This document shows, in pieces, positions 42,180 through 50,979 of a DNA stretch of 64,000 bases. Every line of letters starts with the position of its first letter. The first letter of the stretch is position 1. Both the position numbers and the translations under genes were made by a program. The DNA comes from Deltaproteobacteria bacterium (GTDB taxonomy: Bacteria; Myxococcota; Kuafuiibacteriia; Kuafuiibacteriales; Kuafuiibacteriaceae), in contig WYAZ01000142.1 in the NCBI GenBank assembly GCA_011526105.1, positions 62,001-126,000 of the forward strand, in the 5' to 3' direction. The notes beneath the pieces were generated by a model. That model was not told the origin of the DNA. It did not search any database and saw only the letters and a program-made list of their open reading frames with translations.

Positions 42180-43712
42180 GTGGCAAAGCCGACCGTCATC
42201 CTCCGCGATTGTCCCCGTTACGACGCCGAGCTCATCCGGGGCATCGCTCGCGATGGTCTGGACACGCTCGAGTTGCGCCCTTCAGGCCGAGTCCTACTCA
42301 AGCCCAACGTCGTGATCTCGGGGCCGCTGTTTCCGAACGCCTTCACTCGTCCCGAGTTCGTGGAGGGGGTGCTCCGAGGTCTGCGTGATCGAGGCGAAGG
42401 CATCAGTGAGCTCGCGGTGGGTGAGCGCTGCGGCATCACCATGCCCACGCGCTACGCCTTCAAGGAGGCTGGCTACTACGAGATGGCCGAGCGGGTCGGA
42501 GACACGAGGCTCTACTGCTTCGAGGAGGAGCAGCAGGTCGAGATCCCGATGTATCATGCGGGTCGTCTTCGTGACTCCCTGTACACCCCGCGCCCGGTGG
42601 CGGCGGCGGACTTCTTCGTCAACTGCCCCAAGTTCAAAGCGCACCCTTGGACAACGGTCACCTTCAGTCTCAAGGCATACATCGGCATTCAGGACGACCG
42701 ACATCGGCTGATCGATCACGACCATCTCCTCAACTCCAAGATCGCAGACCTGCAGTACATCGTTCAGCCCAAGTTCATCGCCATCGACGCCATCACGGCG
42801 GGCGAGGGGCGTATGCTGACGCCTCTGCCCTTCGACCTCGGTCTCATGGCCATGGGCAACAATCAGGTGGCCTTCGACTCGGTGTGCTGCCACATCGTGG
42901 GTCTCGACCCGTTGAGCGTCGAGCACATCCGATTGGCGCACGAGCGCGGCTTCGGTCCGGTGTCGCTCTCCGAGATCGACGTCGTGGGCGATCTCAGCCT
43001 CGCCGATGCCCAGCGACGGGCGTCGGGCTTCAAGACCGGACTCATCCGCGTCGAAGACTACTTCAAGGGGACCAACATCTCCGCTTACGGCGGACCACCG
43101 CCCAGCACCGAGCACGACTACTGCTGGGGTGGCTGCCCTGGAGCGCTCGAAGAAGCGATCGAGATCCTCCGGGTCGTGGACCTCCAGACCGATGCGAAGA
43201 TGCCCAAGACGCACATCGTGTTCGGGAAGCATGAGGGTTCGATCGATGCGGGGCCCGGAGAACGCGTGGTGTTCATCGGCGATTGTGCCGAGTACCATGG
43301 CCAGATCGGCGGTCAGCTCGTGCAGATCCCCAACATCTACCGAGATCGAAGCACGCTGCACCCGCTCGAGGCCAAGGATCAGGACATCTTCGCCAAGATG
43401 CTCAAGACCAACGTGGAGATGATCTCGAAGCGAAATGAGCAGGTCTTGAGGCTCGAAGGCTGCCCGGTGAGCGTCGCCGAGCAGGTTCTGACCCTCGTGA
43501 GTCTCGGAAAACTCGATAACCCGTACTTCAAACCCGATCTCGCAGTGCCCTTCACGTTGGCTTACCTCTCGTCGAAGACTCGCCTTCTCTTAAAGCGCCT
43601 CTCCGGCCAGCCCTACAACGTCCCTGGGCCCACCCAGCGCGGCGCCTCCAGGCCGGCGCAGAACGCCCCGCCGCCCGGCGCCAGCGCGCCGCTGGAACAC
43701 CCCTCGAAGTAG
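42180..43712 (+). CDS. DUF362-domain protein
   Basis: 510 residues from GTG 42180. The N-terminal ~330 residues follow DUF362: VLLKPNVVISGP near the start, DFFVNCPKFKAHPWTTVTFSLKAYIG in the middle, and KFIAIDAITAGEGRMLTPLPFDLGLMAMGNNQVAFDSVCCHIVG. The KPN and CPKxK elements are hallmarks. The C-terminal part adds CWGGCPGALEEAIEI, conserved Cys residues that could bind metal or a cluster, but no ferredoxin-type CxxCxxC set. The protein ends in a Pro/Ala-rich tail. DUF362 proteins have no settled biochemical role. Confidence 0.88.
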   Translation: MAKPTVILRDCPRYDAELIRGIARDGLDTLELRPSGRVLLKPNVVISGPLFPNAFTRPEFVEGVLRGLRDRGEGISELAVGERCGITMPTRYAFKEAGYYEMAERVGDTRLYCFEEEQQVEIPMYHAGRLRDSLYTPRPVAAADFFVNCPKFKAHPWTTVTFSLKAYIGIQDDRHRLIDHDHLLNSKIADLQYIVQPKFIAIDAITAGEGRMLTPLPFDLGLMAMGNNQVAFDSVCCHIVGLDPLSVEHIRLAHERGFGPVSLSEIDVVGDLSLADAQRRASGFKTGLIRVEDYFKGTNISAYGGPPPSTEHDYCWGGCPGALEEAIEILRVVDLQTDAKMPKTHIVFGKHEGSIDAGPGERVVFIGDCAEYHGQIGGQLVQIPNIYRDRSTLHPLEAKDQDIFAKMLKTNVEMISKRNEQVLRLEGCPVSVAEQVLTLVSLGKLDNPYFKPDLAVPFTLAYLSSKTRLLLKRLSGQPYNVPGPTQRGASRPAQNAPPPGASAPLEHPSK

Positions 43713-43734
43713 CGCTCGAAAGGTGATCCAAGCG

Positions 43735-43754
43735 GGGAAGTGCCTTATCTTCCC
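43735..43754 (+). terminator. Short hairpin after the DUF362 gene
   Basis: GGGAAG (43735-43740) pairs with CTTCCC (43749-43754) across an 8-nt loop. No U-tract follows and it sits just before the next GTG, so it could equally be an attenuating hairpin. Weak call. Confidence 0.3.
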
Positions 43755-43759
43755 GTCTC

Positions 43760-44191
43760 GTGAGGCAAAGCTCCCTGAACGCGACTTGGACCTGGCTCGC
43801 CGGTCTCGTGCTCCTCGCCAGCTGCGCGGGCGGGCTCGAAGACCCCGATCGCTTCACGGGCAGCCTGACCTGTCCCGACGGCTTCGACGTGGAGACACAA
43901 CTCCTCCAAGTGAGCTGTGGCATCTCCGGATGCCACGCAGGGCCCGCGCCCGAGGCCGCGCTCGACCTCGAGAGCCCTGACGCCCGAGCTCGTCTCGTGC
44001 AGGCGCAAGCGACGAGCTCGTGTGCGGGCGAGCCCTTGATCGACGCCGCGAACCCGACCGCGAGCGTCCTCTATCGCAAGGTCTCTGGAACCGAGTGCGG
44101 CACGCAGATGCCCGCGAGCGGGAACTTGCTCTCTGCCGCGGAAGTGGACTGCATTCGGCTCTGGATGGCTCAGACGAGCACCACGACTTGA
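43760..44191 (+). CDS. Lipoprotein with cytochrome-c-like CX4CH motif
   Basis: 143 residues from GTG 43760. Lipobox LLASCAGG. The mature part has SCGISGCHAG (Cys-x4-Cys-His) and a distal GTECGTQMPASGNLLSAAEVDCIRLWM, matching the Met/Trp-helix region of the short cytochrome-c-like domains of Myxococcota and Planctomycetes, where the loop is often C...SGCH. Normal c-haem sites are CxxCH, so covalent haem binding is uncertain. It is followed 10 bp later by the beta-barrel gene, likely an operon. Confidence 0.75.
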   Translation: MRQSSLNATWTWLAGLVLLASCAGGLEDPDRFTGSLTCPDGFDVETQLLQVSCGISGCHAGPAPEAALDLESPDARARLVQAQATSSCAGEPLIDAANPTASVLYRKVSGTECGTQMPASGNLLSAAEVDCIRLWMAQTSTTT

Positions 44192-44201
44192 GGAGACATC
44201 G

Positions 44202-45992
44202 ATGAGAGTCACGATCTACACCGGCCTTCTCTCCATCATTCTCGGGCTCTGCTCCACGCTCGAGGCCAAACCTCGCACGTCCAAGCCGAGCAGTCCCACG
44301 CGCGTGGCGATCGGGCACTTCGACGGTGACGCGGGGAGCGAACTCGAGGCGATCGTGGGTTCCGCGTTGGCGAAAACCAAGGGGGTCGAGATCGTCTCCG
44401 CCCAAGACTGGCGTTCGACCGCCGATCGTCTTGGCCTCGATCCCCGTTCCGCCGACAGCATTGTGCGAGTGGCGACGGAGCTGAAGGTCGCTGCGCTCTT
44501 GAACGGGAGCCTCGGCGGGGCGGGCAAGTCATGGACGGGGAGCGTCGTGGTGATGTCGGCCGAGACGGGGGCCTCCGTCGGCTCCTACAAGATCAAACAG
44601 AAGAGCAAAGCCAAGGCGCTTGCGAACGTGAAGAAGCGCATGGCGAAGAAGCTCGGCGGAGTCATTCGCGCGCAGAAGGCGCCGGTGGCAGCTGCGCCGG
44701 TCGCCGAACCCACCGCGCCGGCTGAAGTGCCGGCGGAGGTTCCGGCCGAAGCGCCAGCCGCTCCAAGCGCTCCGTTGGGCCCCAAAAAGCGGGTCGTGGT
44801 TCTCGATCTCGAGGGCGACCGCGCCGGTGAGCTCAGAGACTTTCTCGAAAAGGAGCTCGCCTCTGGTTTGCACATCGAGATCGTTCCGAATGCGGACGCG
44901 CAGCGGATCGTGAAGGAGCTCTCCTTGGACCTCGAAGATGAGGAAGACCGAGCGAGAATCGCTGCGCGGCTCGACCTCTCCGCCTTCATTGGAGGTGAGA
45001 TCGAACGCGATGACCGAGAGCTTCAGATCTCCTACGAGGTCTACGGCGGCTCTGATGGCGAAGCTCTGGGGAGTGGCGAGTCCAGCTCCAATCGGGTGTC
45101 CTCGCTCGCCCGCGTCCTGAGAAGGGATCTGGAGCCTTTGCTCGAGAAGGCCCACGCACCGGGGGCGCCGACGGCCTCGAGCGAAGCACCTGCCCCCAGA
45201 AACGAAGCCTCATCCGGCGAGGCCGCGGCGGCGCGGAGCGAGACGAAGAGGGAAGACTCCTCGCGTGCCAAGTCTGGCGTCCCGAGCGAACGCGCGCTCG
45301 AGCTCGCGCTCGGCTTTCAGTGGGGCCTCCGAGACTTTGGCTACAAGGACGACGTGTTTAGCCAACTCCGCGCCTACGAACACCTGGGGGTGACCGCTCT
45401 GTCGGCGCGGCTGCTTTGGTATCCCGGCGCGCACTTCACGAGCGGCCTCGCGGCGAACATCGGCTTGGACGCACAGTTCGATCTCGGCATCGGTTTGGGG
45501 ACGGAGACCGCAGATGGAGCGTCCACCTTTGGCACCTCGGCGATGAACCTCGCGGCTTCGCTGCGTGGTCGGCTCCCGCTGGGGCCCCATGAGCTCGGCC
45601 TCTTCGCCGGGATAGCGGTGGACCGTTTTGCGCTCGAGGGGGCGGAGACCCTCTTTCCGAATGCATCTTACTTGTCCTTGCGCCCTGGCCTCGCCGGTCG
45701 GTTCTGGCTCGGTGACGCGCTCAGCCTATCGCCGCACTTCGCGTGGCGTGTCGTGCTCGACGCTGGGGACGTGACGGGGGCGGACTGGTTCCCGCGTGCT
45801 TCAGTGGGGGGGCTGGATGCCGGGCTCGTCGTGGGACTTCGGATCGTGGGTCCGCTCGAGGCTCAGCTCGCCGTCGCCTACCGGCGTTACTTCTTCTCCA
45901 TGAATCCCGAGATGGGCGATGCGAGGGTCGCGGGGGGCGCTTTGGACCAGCGCTTCACCGGCACCCTCTATATCGCCCTGTTCCTCGACTGA
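44202..45992 (+). CDS. Exported CsgG/TolB-N-like protein with C-terminal outer-membrane beta-barrel
   Basis: 596 residues. Signal peptide (YTGLLSIILGLCSTLEAKP). Residues ~33-145 and ~195-310 are two similar alpha/beta segments (RVAIGHFDGDAGSELEAIVGSALAKTKGVEIVSAQDW; RVVVLDLEGDRAGELRDFLEKELASGLHIEIVPN) of the TolB-N/CsgG type, separated by a Glu/Ala/Pro linker (EVPAEVPAEAPAAP). The last ~230 residues alternate amphipathic strands ending in LYIALFLD, as in outer-membrane barrels. A bridge between periplasm and outer membrane is implied. The stop is 1 bp from the convergent dehydrogenase stop. Confidence 0.8.
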   Translation: MRVTIYTGLLSIILGLCSTLEAKPRTSKPSSPTRVAIGHFDGDAGSELEAIVGSALAKTKGVEIVSAQDWRSTADRLGLDPRSADSIVRVATELKVAALLNGSLGGAGKSWTGSVVVMSAETGASVGSYKIKQKSKAKALANVKKRMAKKLGGVIRAQKAPVAAAPVAEPTAPAEVPAEVPAEAPAAPSAPLGPKKRVVVLDLEGDRAGELRDFLEKELASGLHIEIVPNADAQRIVKELSLDLEDEEDRARIAARLDLSAFIGGEIERDDRELQISYEVYGGSDGEALGSGESSSNRVSSLARVLRRDLEPLLEKAHAPGAPTASSEAPAPRNEASSGEAAAARSETKREDSSRAKSGVPSERALELALGFQWGLRDFGYKDDVFSQLRAYEHLGVTALSARLLWYPGAHFTSGLAANIGLDAQFDLGIGLGTETADGASTFGTSAMNLAASLRGRLPLGPHELGLFAGIAVDRFALEGAETLFPNASYLSLRPGLAGRFWLGDALSLSPHFAWRVVLDAGDVTGADWFPRASVGGLDAGLVVGLRIVGPLEAQLAVAYRRYFFSMNPEMGDARVAGGALDQRFTGTLYIALFLD

Positions 45993-45993
45993 G

Positions 45994-47544
45994 CTACTGA
46001 GAGAAGCCTTCGAGGAGGTAGTGGGCCTCGATGCGCTTGAGCGCGAGGACCATCGCCGCGAGCCTTGGGCCGAGTTCTCGGCCGACCACGAACTCGGCCG
46101 AGTCGTACTGCGAGGTCTTGCGTGTCGTGTTCTGAGCGATGTCTCGGATGAGCTGGTAGTTCGACTTGATGGCACGCTCGAGCTTGCGGTTCACTTCGTC
46201 TTCTGGCCAGACCTCCATCCGCTTGTTCTGGAGCCACTCGTAGTACGAGACGGTGACGCCGCCGGCGTTGGCGATCACGTCTGGGATGAGGTCGATCTTC
46301 CGCGCGGCCAGCACTCGGTCTCCATCCGGCGTGGTCGGATGGTTGGCGCCCTCCGCCACGAGCTCCACTTTGAGGCGTTCGGCGACGTCGCCGTCGATCT
46401 CGTTGCCGAGCGCAGCGGGGATACAGACCTCTGCTTCCACTCCCCAGAACGCGTCTTTGTCGATGGCCTCCGCGTCTGGGTAGCCTTGAACGGAACGGCG
46501 GAGGTTGTCCGGGTTCCGATGTACGTAGTCGTGGAGTGCCTGGGCGTCGATGCCCTTCGGGTTGAAGATCGTGCCATCGGCGTCATTCACCGCCACGATG
46601 ATGCCGCCCAGGTTCTGTAGAATGATGGCAGCGTGGGACCCCACGTTGCCGAAGCCCTGCACCGTGAAGCGTGCGCCGTGGATTGACCGGTCACGTGCGC
46701 GGAACCAATCCTCGACGCAAAACGCGAGACCTCGCCCCGTGGCGGAGAGCCGACCTTTAGATCCGCCGATGCGGATGTCTTTTCCGGTCACGATGCCGCG
46801 CAGCGTGTGAGGCTCACGTTCGCCGTCCGTGAACTGCCGAAGCATCCAAGCCATGGTCTCTGGGTTGGTGCCCACGTCCGGCGCCGGGATGTCGAGGTCT
46901 GGTCCGATGAGGCGCTTCGCGCGATACATGTATCGAAGCGTGATCGCCTCGAGCTCGCTTCGACTGTGGAGCCTGGGGTCGAGCTTGATCCCACCCTTTC
47001 CGCCGCCGAAGGGAACGTCGGCGATGGCGGTCTTCCAGGTCATCTCGGAGGCGAGAACCTTGAAGAGGTCGAGCGAAGAGTCTTGGTGATAGCGGATACC
47101 GCCCTTGTACGGGCCGCGCGCTTGGTTGTGCTGAATGCGGTAGGCCTTGAAGCGTTCTGTCTTGCCTTGCTCGATCTTGAAGAGGCCCTTGCCCTTCAAA
47201 CGAATGACGCCGTCCTTGGTGCGCACACTTCCCTTGCGGAGCGCGCCGCGGCCGAGGATCCACTTGCCGTCATAGAGCGGCTCGAGATTTCCTTGCTCGC
47301 CGACCTCGGAGTCTTCGAGTTCGCTGAAGGCGTCGTGCTGCGCCTTCGGCACGGGCACCAAGCGGTCTTCCAGTCGGGCCGTCACGTAGAAGATGTGCTC
47401 GTAGTCGGGCTCTTCCAACTCGAGGCGTACGCGTGGATCGAGTCGGATCAACTCCGCGGCCTCTTGGAAGATCTCCATGGCCTCGGTGTAGATGGTCTTG
47501 GGCGGGGGCTTCGTGGGGTAGTTCATCTGGAACCGGCGCGGCAT
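45994..47544 (-). CDS. Glu/Leu/Phe/Val dehydrogenase (glutamate dehydrogenase family)
   Basis: 516 residues, longer than the ~420 of hexameric GDHs because of an N-terminal extension of ~90 residues with an extra acidic/basic segment. Key elements: GGIRYHQDSSLDLFKVLASEMTWKTAIADVPFGGGKGG (substrate Lys and glycine-rich loop), DIPAPDVGTNPETMAWM, and the nucleotide-binding FTVQGFGNVGSHAA. It interconverts an amino acid and its 2-oxo acid with NAD(P). Whether glutamate or branched-chain substrates are preferred cannot be told here. ATG 47526 is an alternative start. Confidence 0.93.
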   Translation of the reverse strand: MPRRFQMNYPTKPPPKTIYTEAMEIFQEAAELIRLDPRVRLELEEPDYEHIFYVTARLEDRLVPVPKAQHDAFSELEDSEVGEQGNLEPLYDGKWILGRGALRKGSVRTKDGVIRLKGKGLFKIEQGKTERFKAYRIQHNQARGPYKGGIRYHQDSSLDLFKVLASEMTWKTAIADVPFGGGKGGIKLDPRLHSRSELEAITLRYMYRAKRLIGPDLDIPAPDVGTNPETMAWMLRQFTDGEREPHTLRGIVTGKDIRIGGSKGRLSATGRGLAFCVEDWFRARDRSIHGARFTVQGFGNVGSHAAIILQNLGGIIVAVNDADGTIFNPKGIDAQALHDYVHRNPDNLRRSVQGYPDAEAIDKDAFWGVEAEVCIPAALGNEIDGDVAERLKVELVAEGANHPTTPDGDRVLAARKIDLIPDVIANAGGVTVSYYEWLQNKRMEVWPEDEVNRKLERAIKSNYQLIRDIAQNTTRKTSQYDSAEFVVGRELGPRLAAMVLALKRIEAHYLLEGFSQ

Positions 47545-47648
47545 CCTGCAAAAGACCCCGCCGAAAGTCTAACCCCGCGTGAAGGCCTGGCCTCTACCGC
47601 GCACTGCGTCATAGCACTCGAGTCGTTCAGACCTCTGAGAGCACTAGG

Positions 47649-47666
47649 ACACCCCTGTCAGGGTGT
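47649..47666 (-). terminator. Hairpin downstream of the winged-helix gene
   Basis: ACACCC (47649-47654) and GGGTGT (47661-47666) form a 6-bp stem with a 6-nt loop just after the TAA at 47675. There is no clear U-tract, so terminator function is uncertain. Confidence 0.3.
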
Positions 47667-47674
47667 TCGTTTCC

Positions 47675-48007
47675 TTACGCGGCCTTGATCGGCAGGTCGG
47701 GGTTCAGCATGTAGCCCCCATCCCGGGTCAGCAGAATCCCGTCCAAGCCCATGCGGCGGAGGGTCCGAATCGCGGTGTAGACACGTTCGTTGCCACTTTC
47801 GCGAATCATGATTTCCCCCGGCCACCCCGATTCCATGAGTTCATGGACACTGACCGGTCTCCCGGTCTCTTGGCGATAAACGTCCACGAGGCGGGCCAGG
47901 ATGCGTTGCAGAGACGGTCGGCGGAAGAGATCGACCTGGGCCGGCCCTCTTTGAAACCACGTTCCGGACGAACTGATGGACACAACCTTATTTTCTTCGA
48001 AGCTCAC
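47675..48007 (-). CDS. OmpR-type winged-helix DNA-binding protein without receiver domain
   Basis: 110 residues from GTG 48007, preceded by AAGGGAG at good spacing; ATG 48052 is in frame but less supported. The C-terminal ~80 residues follow the Trans_reg_C winged helix: LQRILARLVDVYRQETGRPVSVHELMESGWPGEIM...RVYTAIRTLRRMGLDGILLTRDGGYMLNP. No receiver or sensor domain is attached, so it may be constitutive or a partner protein. It is divergent from the lipoprotein at 48148, which it may control; inference only. Confidence 0.8.
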   Translation of the reverse strand: MSFEENKVVSISSSGTWFQRGPAQVDLFRRPSLQRILARLVDVYRQETGRPVSVHELMESGWPGEIMIRESGNERVYTAIRTLRRMGLDGILLTRDGGYMLNPDLPIKAA

Positions 48008-48147
48008 GACATGGTCTCCCTTCGATCTTGCGGGCAGTTGACGAGGGGCCATGAGAGCAAGAAGGGGGCCACCAGCGACCCCGCGCAGATGGAGCGCGGC
48101 GAGGGTCGGTCTTTTGGCGGATCGACGGACGGTCTATAGAGGTGTCC

Positions 48148-48891
48148 ATGTTTTGGCTCAGAGCGCTGCTCTCCCTCGCACTCCTCGCGTCGTGCCGCTC
48201 CGCGGGCGAGCCTGGTGCGTCAGCGCGGCCCGTTCAGAACGCGAAGCCTCATCCTCCGGGGGCCGAACCCAACTGGGTGGCGGAGTCGATCTTCTCCGAT
48301 CCCTCTGAAGGCATGACCTACGCGGTGGGTCGTCAGCCCATCGATTCTGCGCCGTTGTCGAGCTGCCCAAAGGACTCCCTCTTGCTCAAGAAAGCAGAGG
48401 CCGCCGCCAGGCAGCAACTCCTCGAGTTCGGCATCCAGGAAGCAGATGCCCGCTCTGCCGATCTGCGTTTCGCCTGGTTCGACGGGCTAGGGACCCTCCA
48501 TGTCGTCGCCGGCCTTAAAGCGGAGGCACCCGAAGGCACGAAGCACCTCGCGCCCAAGGGTGGAGCTGCGGGGCCCGCAGCGATCGAGGCCGCGCGCGCC
48601 GCCATCGCGCTCGAGGTCTCGCGCAGCGGGGTCTGTGAGGATCCCCATCGACGCGCCGAGTTTCCGTGCTGCGGACCCGCGAACACGTTTTGCTCGGACG
48701 CCACTCGCTTCGACCAGAAGAGCCCGGACGGCACTTGCAGCTGCGGGGCCGAGGCGCCTTGCCTTCACGACTTCGTCTGCGAAGCCCGGCAGGGCGATAA
48801 GAAGTGCATCTGCCGAGGCGATAGCTGCCCCTGCGCACCCATGATCAAATGCAAGCCCGGGCAAACCTGTCAGGACGGCCGCTGCTTCTAG
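48148..48891 (+). CDS. Cys-rich lipoprotein
   Basis: 247 residues from ATG 48148 (GAGG 5 nt upstream; GTG 48142 also in frame). Lipobox LLASCRSA. The mature part has a LPP20/LpoB-like segment (GMTYAVGRQPIDSAPLSSCPKDSLLLKKAEAAARQQLLEF), in which AEAAARQQL is typical. The C-terminal Cys-rich module (CCGPANTFCSDATRFDQKSPDGTCSCGAEAPC ... CKPGQTCQDGRCF) has 16 Cys in about 70 residues and ends in an EGF/knottin-like pattern. It is envelope located; function unknown. Confidence 0.82.
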   Translation: MFWLRALLSLALLASCRSAGEPGASARPVQNAKPHPPGAEPNWVAESIFSDPSEGMTYAVGRQPIDSAPLSSCPKDSLLLKKAEAAARQQLLEFGIQEADARSADLRFAWFDGLGTLHVVAGLKAEAPEGTKHLAPKGGAAGPAAIEAARAAIALEVSRSGVCEDPHRRAEFPCCGPANTFCSDATRFDQKSPDGTCSCGAEAPCLHDFVCEARQGDKKCICRGDSCPCAPMIKCKPGQTCQDGRCF

Positions 48892-48990
48892 CGACCTAGA
48901 TCACGTACGCGTCGCTCTGAACCACAGGACGGAAGCAATGCTCGCTCCGTCGCATTGACCATCGCGCTCGTCGGCCCCTACGGTTTGGAG

Positions 48991-50955
48991 ATGGGGTGTA
49001 CTTCCGAACGAATCACACTCCTGCTGGTCGCAGCGCTCCTCCTTCCGAGCGCGCCTGCTTGCGATGGAACCCTCCTCGATGCGCCCGGTCGCACCGGCCC
49101 CGCGCCCGACGGTCAGCCCGAGGGCCAGCAAGGACCATCGGAGCTGCCCGTCACGCCACCGAATCCGAGCAACCCGGTCGCGCCCCTCGATCCGACCGAC
49201 CCCGAGCCCCCCGTCGAGCCCGAGTTGCCCGTGGTCGACCCCTTCGCCTCCGCCACCGTGGGTGCAAGATGTCTTGCGGCCGGTCCGGGCAACTTCCTCG
49301 TCCTGGGTGGAGCGAACGGAACCTGTAGCAGTCACGCCGCCACGTTCGAGGACATGAGCGCGCCGGGGCCCTTCGCGTGGGCCGCACTGCCCGACGACGT
49401 GCCCGTAGGCAGCGAGCTCGCGCTCGACGCCACGGTCTGTCTCCAGGCTGGATCGTGCAGCTCGCGCACTCTGCTCGTTCACTTTGACGCCTACACAGAC
49501 GGTCAACTCGCGCGCGGACGGTGGTCGATGGACCTCGACGGCGCGCGCGGCGAGGGGAGCTTCTCGGCGAGCTGGTGTGAGTACGACGAAGGCGGTGACC
49601 CGGGGCTGAGCACCGCCGCGATCATCCAGGAGGTCGCGCTCTACCAAGGGGTGCGCATCCCGATCGCACGTGACACGGAGGTCCTGGGCACCCGCAACGC
49701 GCCGATCATCGCGGACCGCGAGGCCCTCGTTCGAGTGTTTGTCTCCCCGCGGCCGGGAGCGAGCGAAGAGGTCGTGTTGGCGCGCCTCACGCTCGAGTCC
49801 AACCTCCGGGGGCCGGTGGTGCTCGAGTCGAGCATGACCCTCTCGCGTGTCTCGACGGAGACAAACGCCGACTCCACGTTCAACTTCCTCATCCCGCGTG
49901 ACACGCTGCAGACCGACACACGTTTCTCCGTGAGCCTCCACGGCGCGGCCACGTGCTCCGCCGGTGCCGAGGTGACCGGTGCTCGTGTCCCCGTGACGAA
50001 CACCGCGAGCCTGGAGGTTCAAAGCACGGGCGGGGGCCTCGAGGTCGTTCTCGTGCCGATTCGCTACCAGGCCGATGGATCGAGCCGGTTGCCGGACACG
50101 TCCACGGATCAGATCGCGCGCTATCGCGATCGCATCTACGCGCTCTTCCCCACCGCCGAGGTGAACATTACGGTTCGAGACTCGGTCGGCTGGGACAACG
50201 AGCTGCAGAGAAACGGAGCCGGCTGGAGCAATCTTCTTCAGGCGGTGATGAACCTGCGGTCTTCCGATCAGGCCTCGCCTCACGTCTACTACTACGGGAT
50301 CTTTGCTCCCGCCGCGTCCTTCAACGCCTTCTGCAACGGCGGTTGCGTGGCGGGTCTGGGCGCGGTGCCACCCGCGAACGACACGTACTCACGCGCGGCC
50401 ATCGGTCTGGGCTTCAGCGGCGCGGGCTCCGCCGACACCGCTGCGCACGAGCTGGGGCACACGCTCGGCCGCCAGCACGCGCCCTGTGGGGTCCAAGACG
50501 CGGACTCGCAGTACCCGTATTCGGGGGGTAGCATCGGCGTTTGGGGCTTCAACGTCCTCTCCAACACGCTCGTGGCCCCCAACCAGAACGCGGACTTCAT
50601 GGGCTACTGCAATCCGGCTTGGGTCAGCGACTACACCTTCTCGGCCATGTTCCGGCGCCTCGAGTCGGTGAACCGAAGTCGAGGCACACAGAACGCTGGC
50701 GTCGAGGAGTCCTACCGAGTCGCCATCTCCGATCTCGACGGCCTGCGCTGGGGGCAGCCGGTGGTGCTCCTTCGTGCGCCGCAGGGCGAGACGGTGAGGG
50801 CCAGGATCACGAGCCCGGACGGTCGCGTGACGGAACATCCGATCGTTCGCTACGAGCTGGCGGACATCCGGGGCGCGTTCTACATGGTGCCAGCGGGACT
50901 GCTCTCACCCGGAGCCCGACTCGAACTCGAAGACGGAAGCCTCATCGCGGACTGA
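48991..50955 (+). CDS. Lipoprotein metzincin metalloprotease
   Basis: 654 residues from ATG 48991. A signal with a lipobox-like PSAPACDG is followed by a Pro-rich linker (PEGQQGPSELPVTPPNPSNP) and a C-type beta domain. Near residue 485 stands HELGHTLGRQHAPCG (HExxHxxGxxH), followed by a Met-turn-like MGYCNP, so this is a zinc metalloprotease of the metzincin clan. Cys residues near the active site (HAPCG, YCNP) could form a disulfide. It is larger than the one at 37548, and the catalytic motifs are alike although the rest of the sequence differs. Confidence 0.86.
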   Translation: MGCTSERITLLLVAALLLPSAPACDGTLLDAPGRTGPAPDGQPEGQQGPSELPVTPPNPSNPVAPLDPTDPEPPVEPELPVVDPFASATVGARCLAAGPGNFLVLGGANGTCSSHAATFEDMSAPGPFAWAALPDDVPVGSELALDATVCLQAGSCSSRTLLVHFDAYTDGQLARGRWSMDLDGARGEGSFSASWCEYDEGGDPGLSTAAIIQEVALYQGVRIPIARDTEVLGTRNAPIIADREALVRVFVSPRPGASEEVVLARLTLESNLRGPVVLESSMTLSRVSTETNADSTFNFLIPRDTLQTDTRFSVSLHGAATCSAGAEVTGARVPVTNTASLEVQSTGGGLEVVLVPIRYQADGSSRLPDTSTDQIARYRDRIYALFPTAEVNITVRDSVGWDNELQRNGAGWSNLLQAVMNLRSSDQASPHVYYYGIFAPAASFNAFCNGGCVAGLGAVPPANDTYSRAAIGLGFSGAGSADTAAHELGHTLGRQHAPCGVQDADSQYPYSGGSIGVWGFNVLSNTLVAPNQNADFMGYCNPAWVSDYTFSAMFRRLESVNRSRGTQNAGVEESYRVAISDLDGLRWGQPVVLLRAPQGETVRARITSPDGRVTEHPIVRYELADIRGAFYMVPAGLLSPGARLELEDGSLIAD

Positions 50956-50979
50956 ACTCATGGGGCCGCTGCCTGGCCT

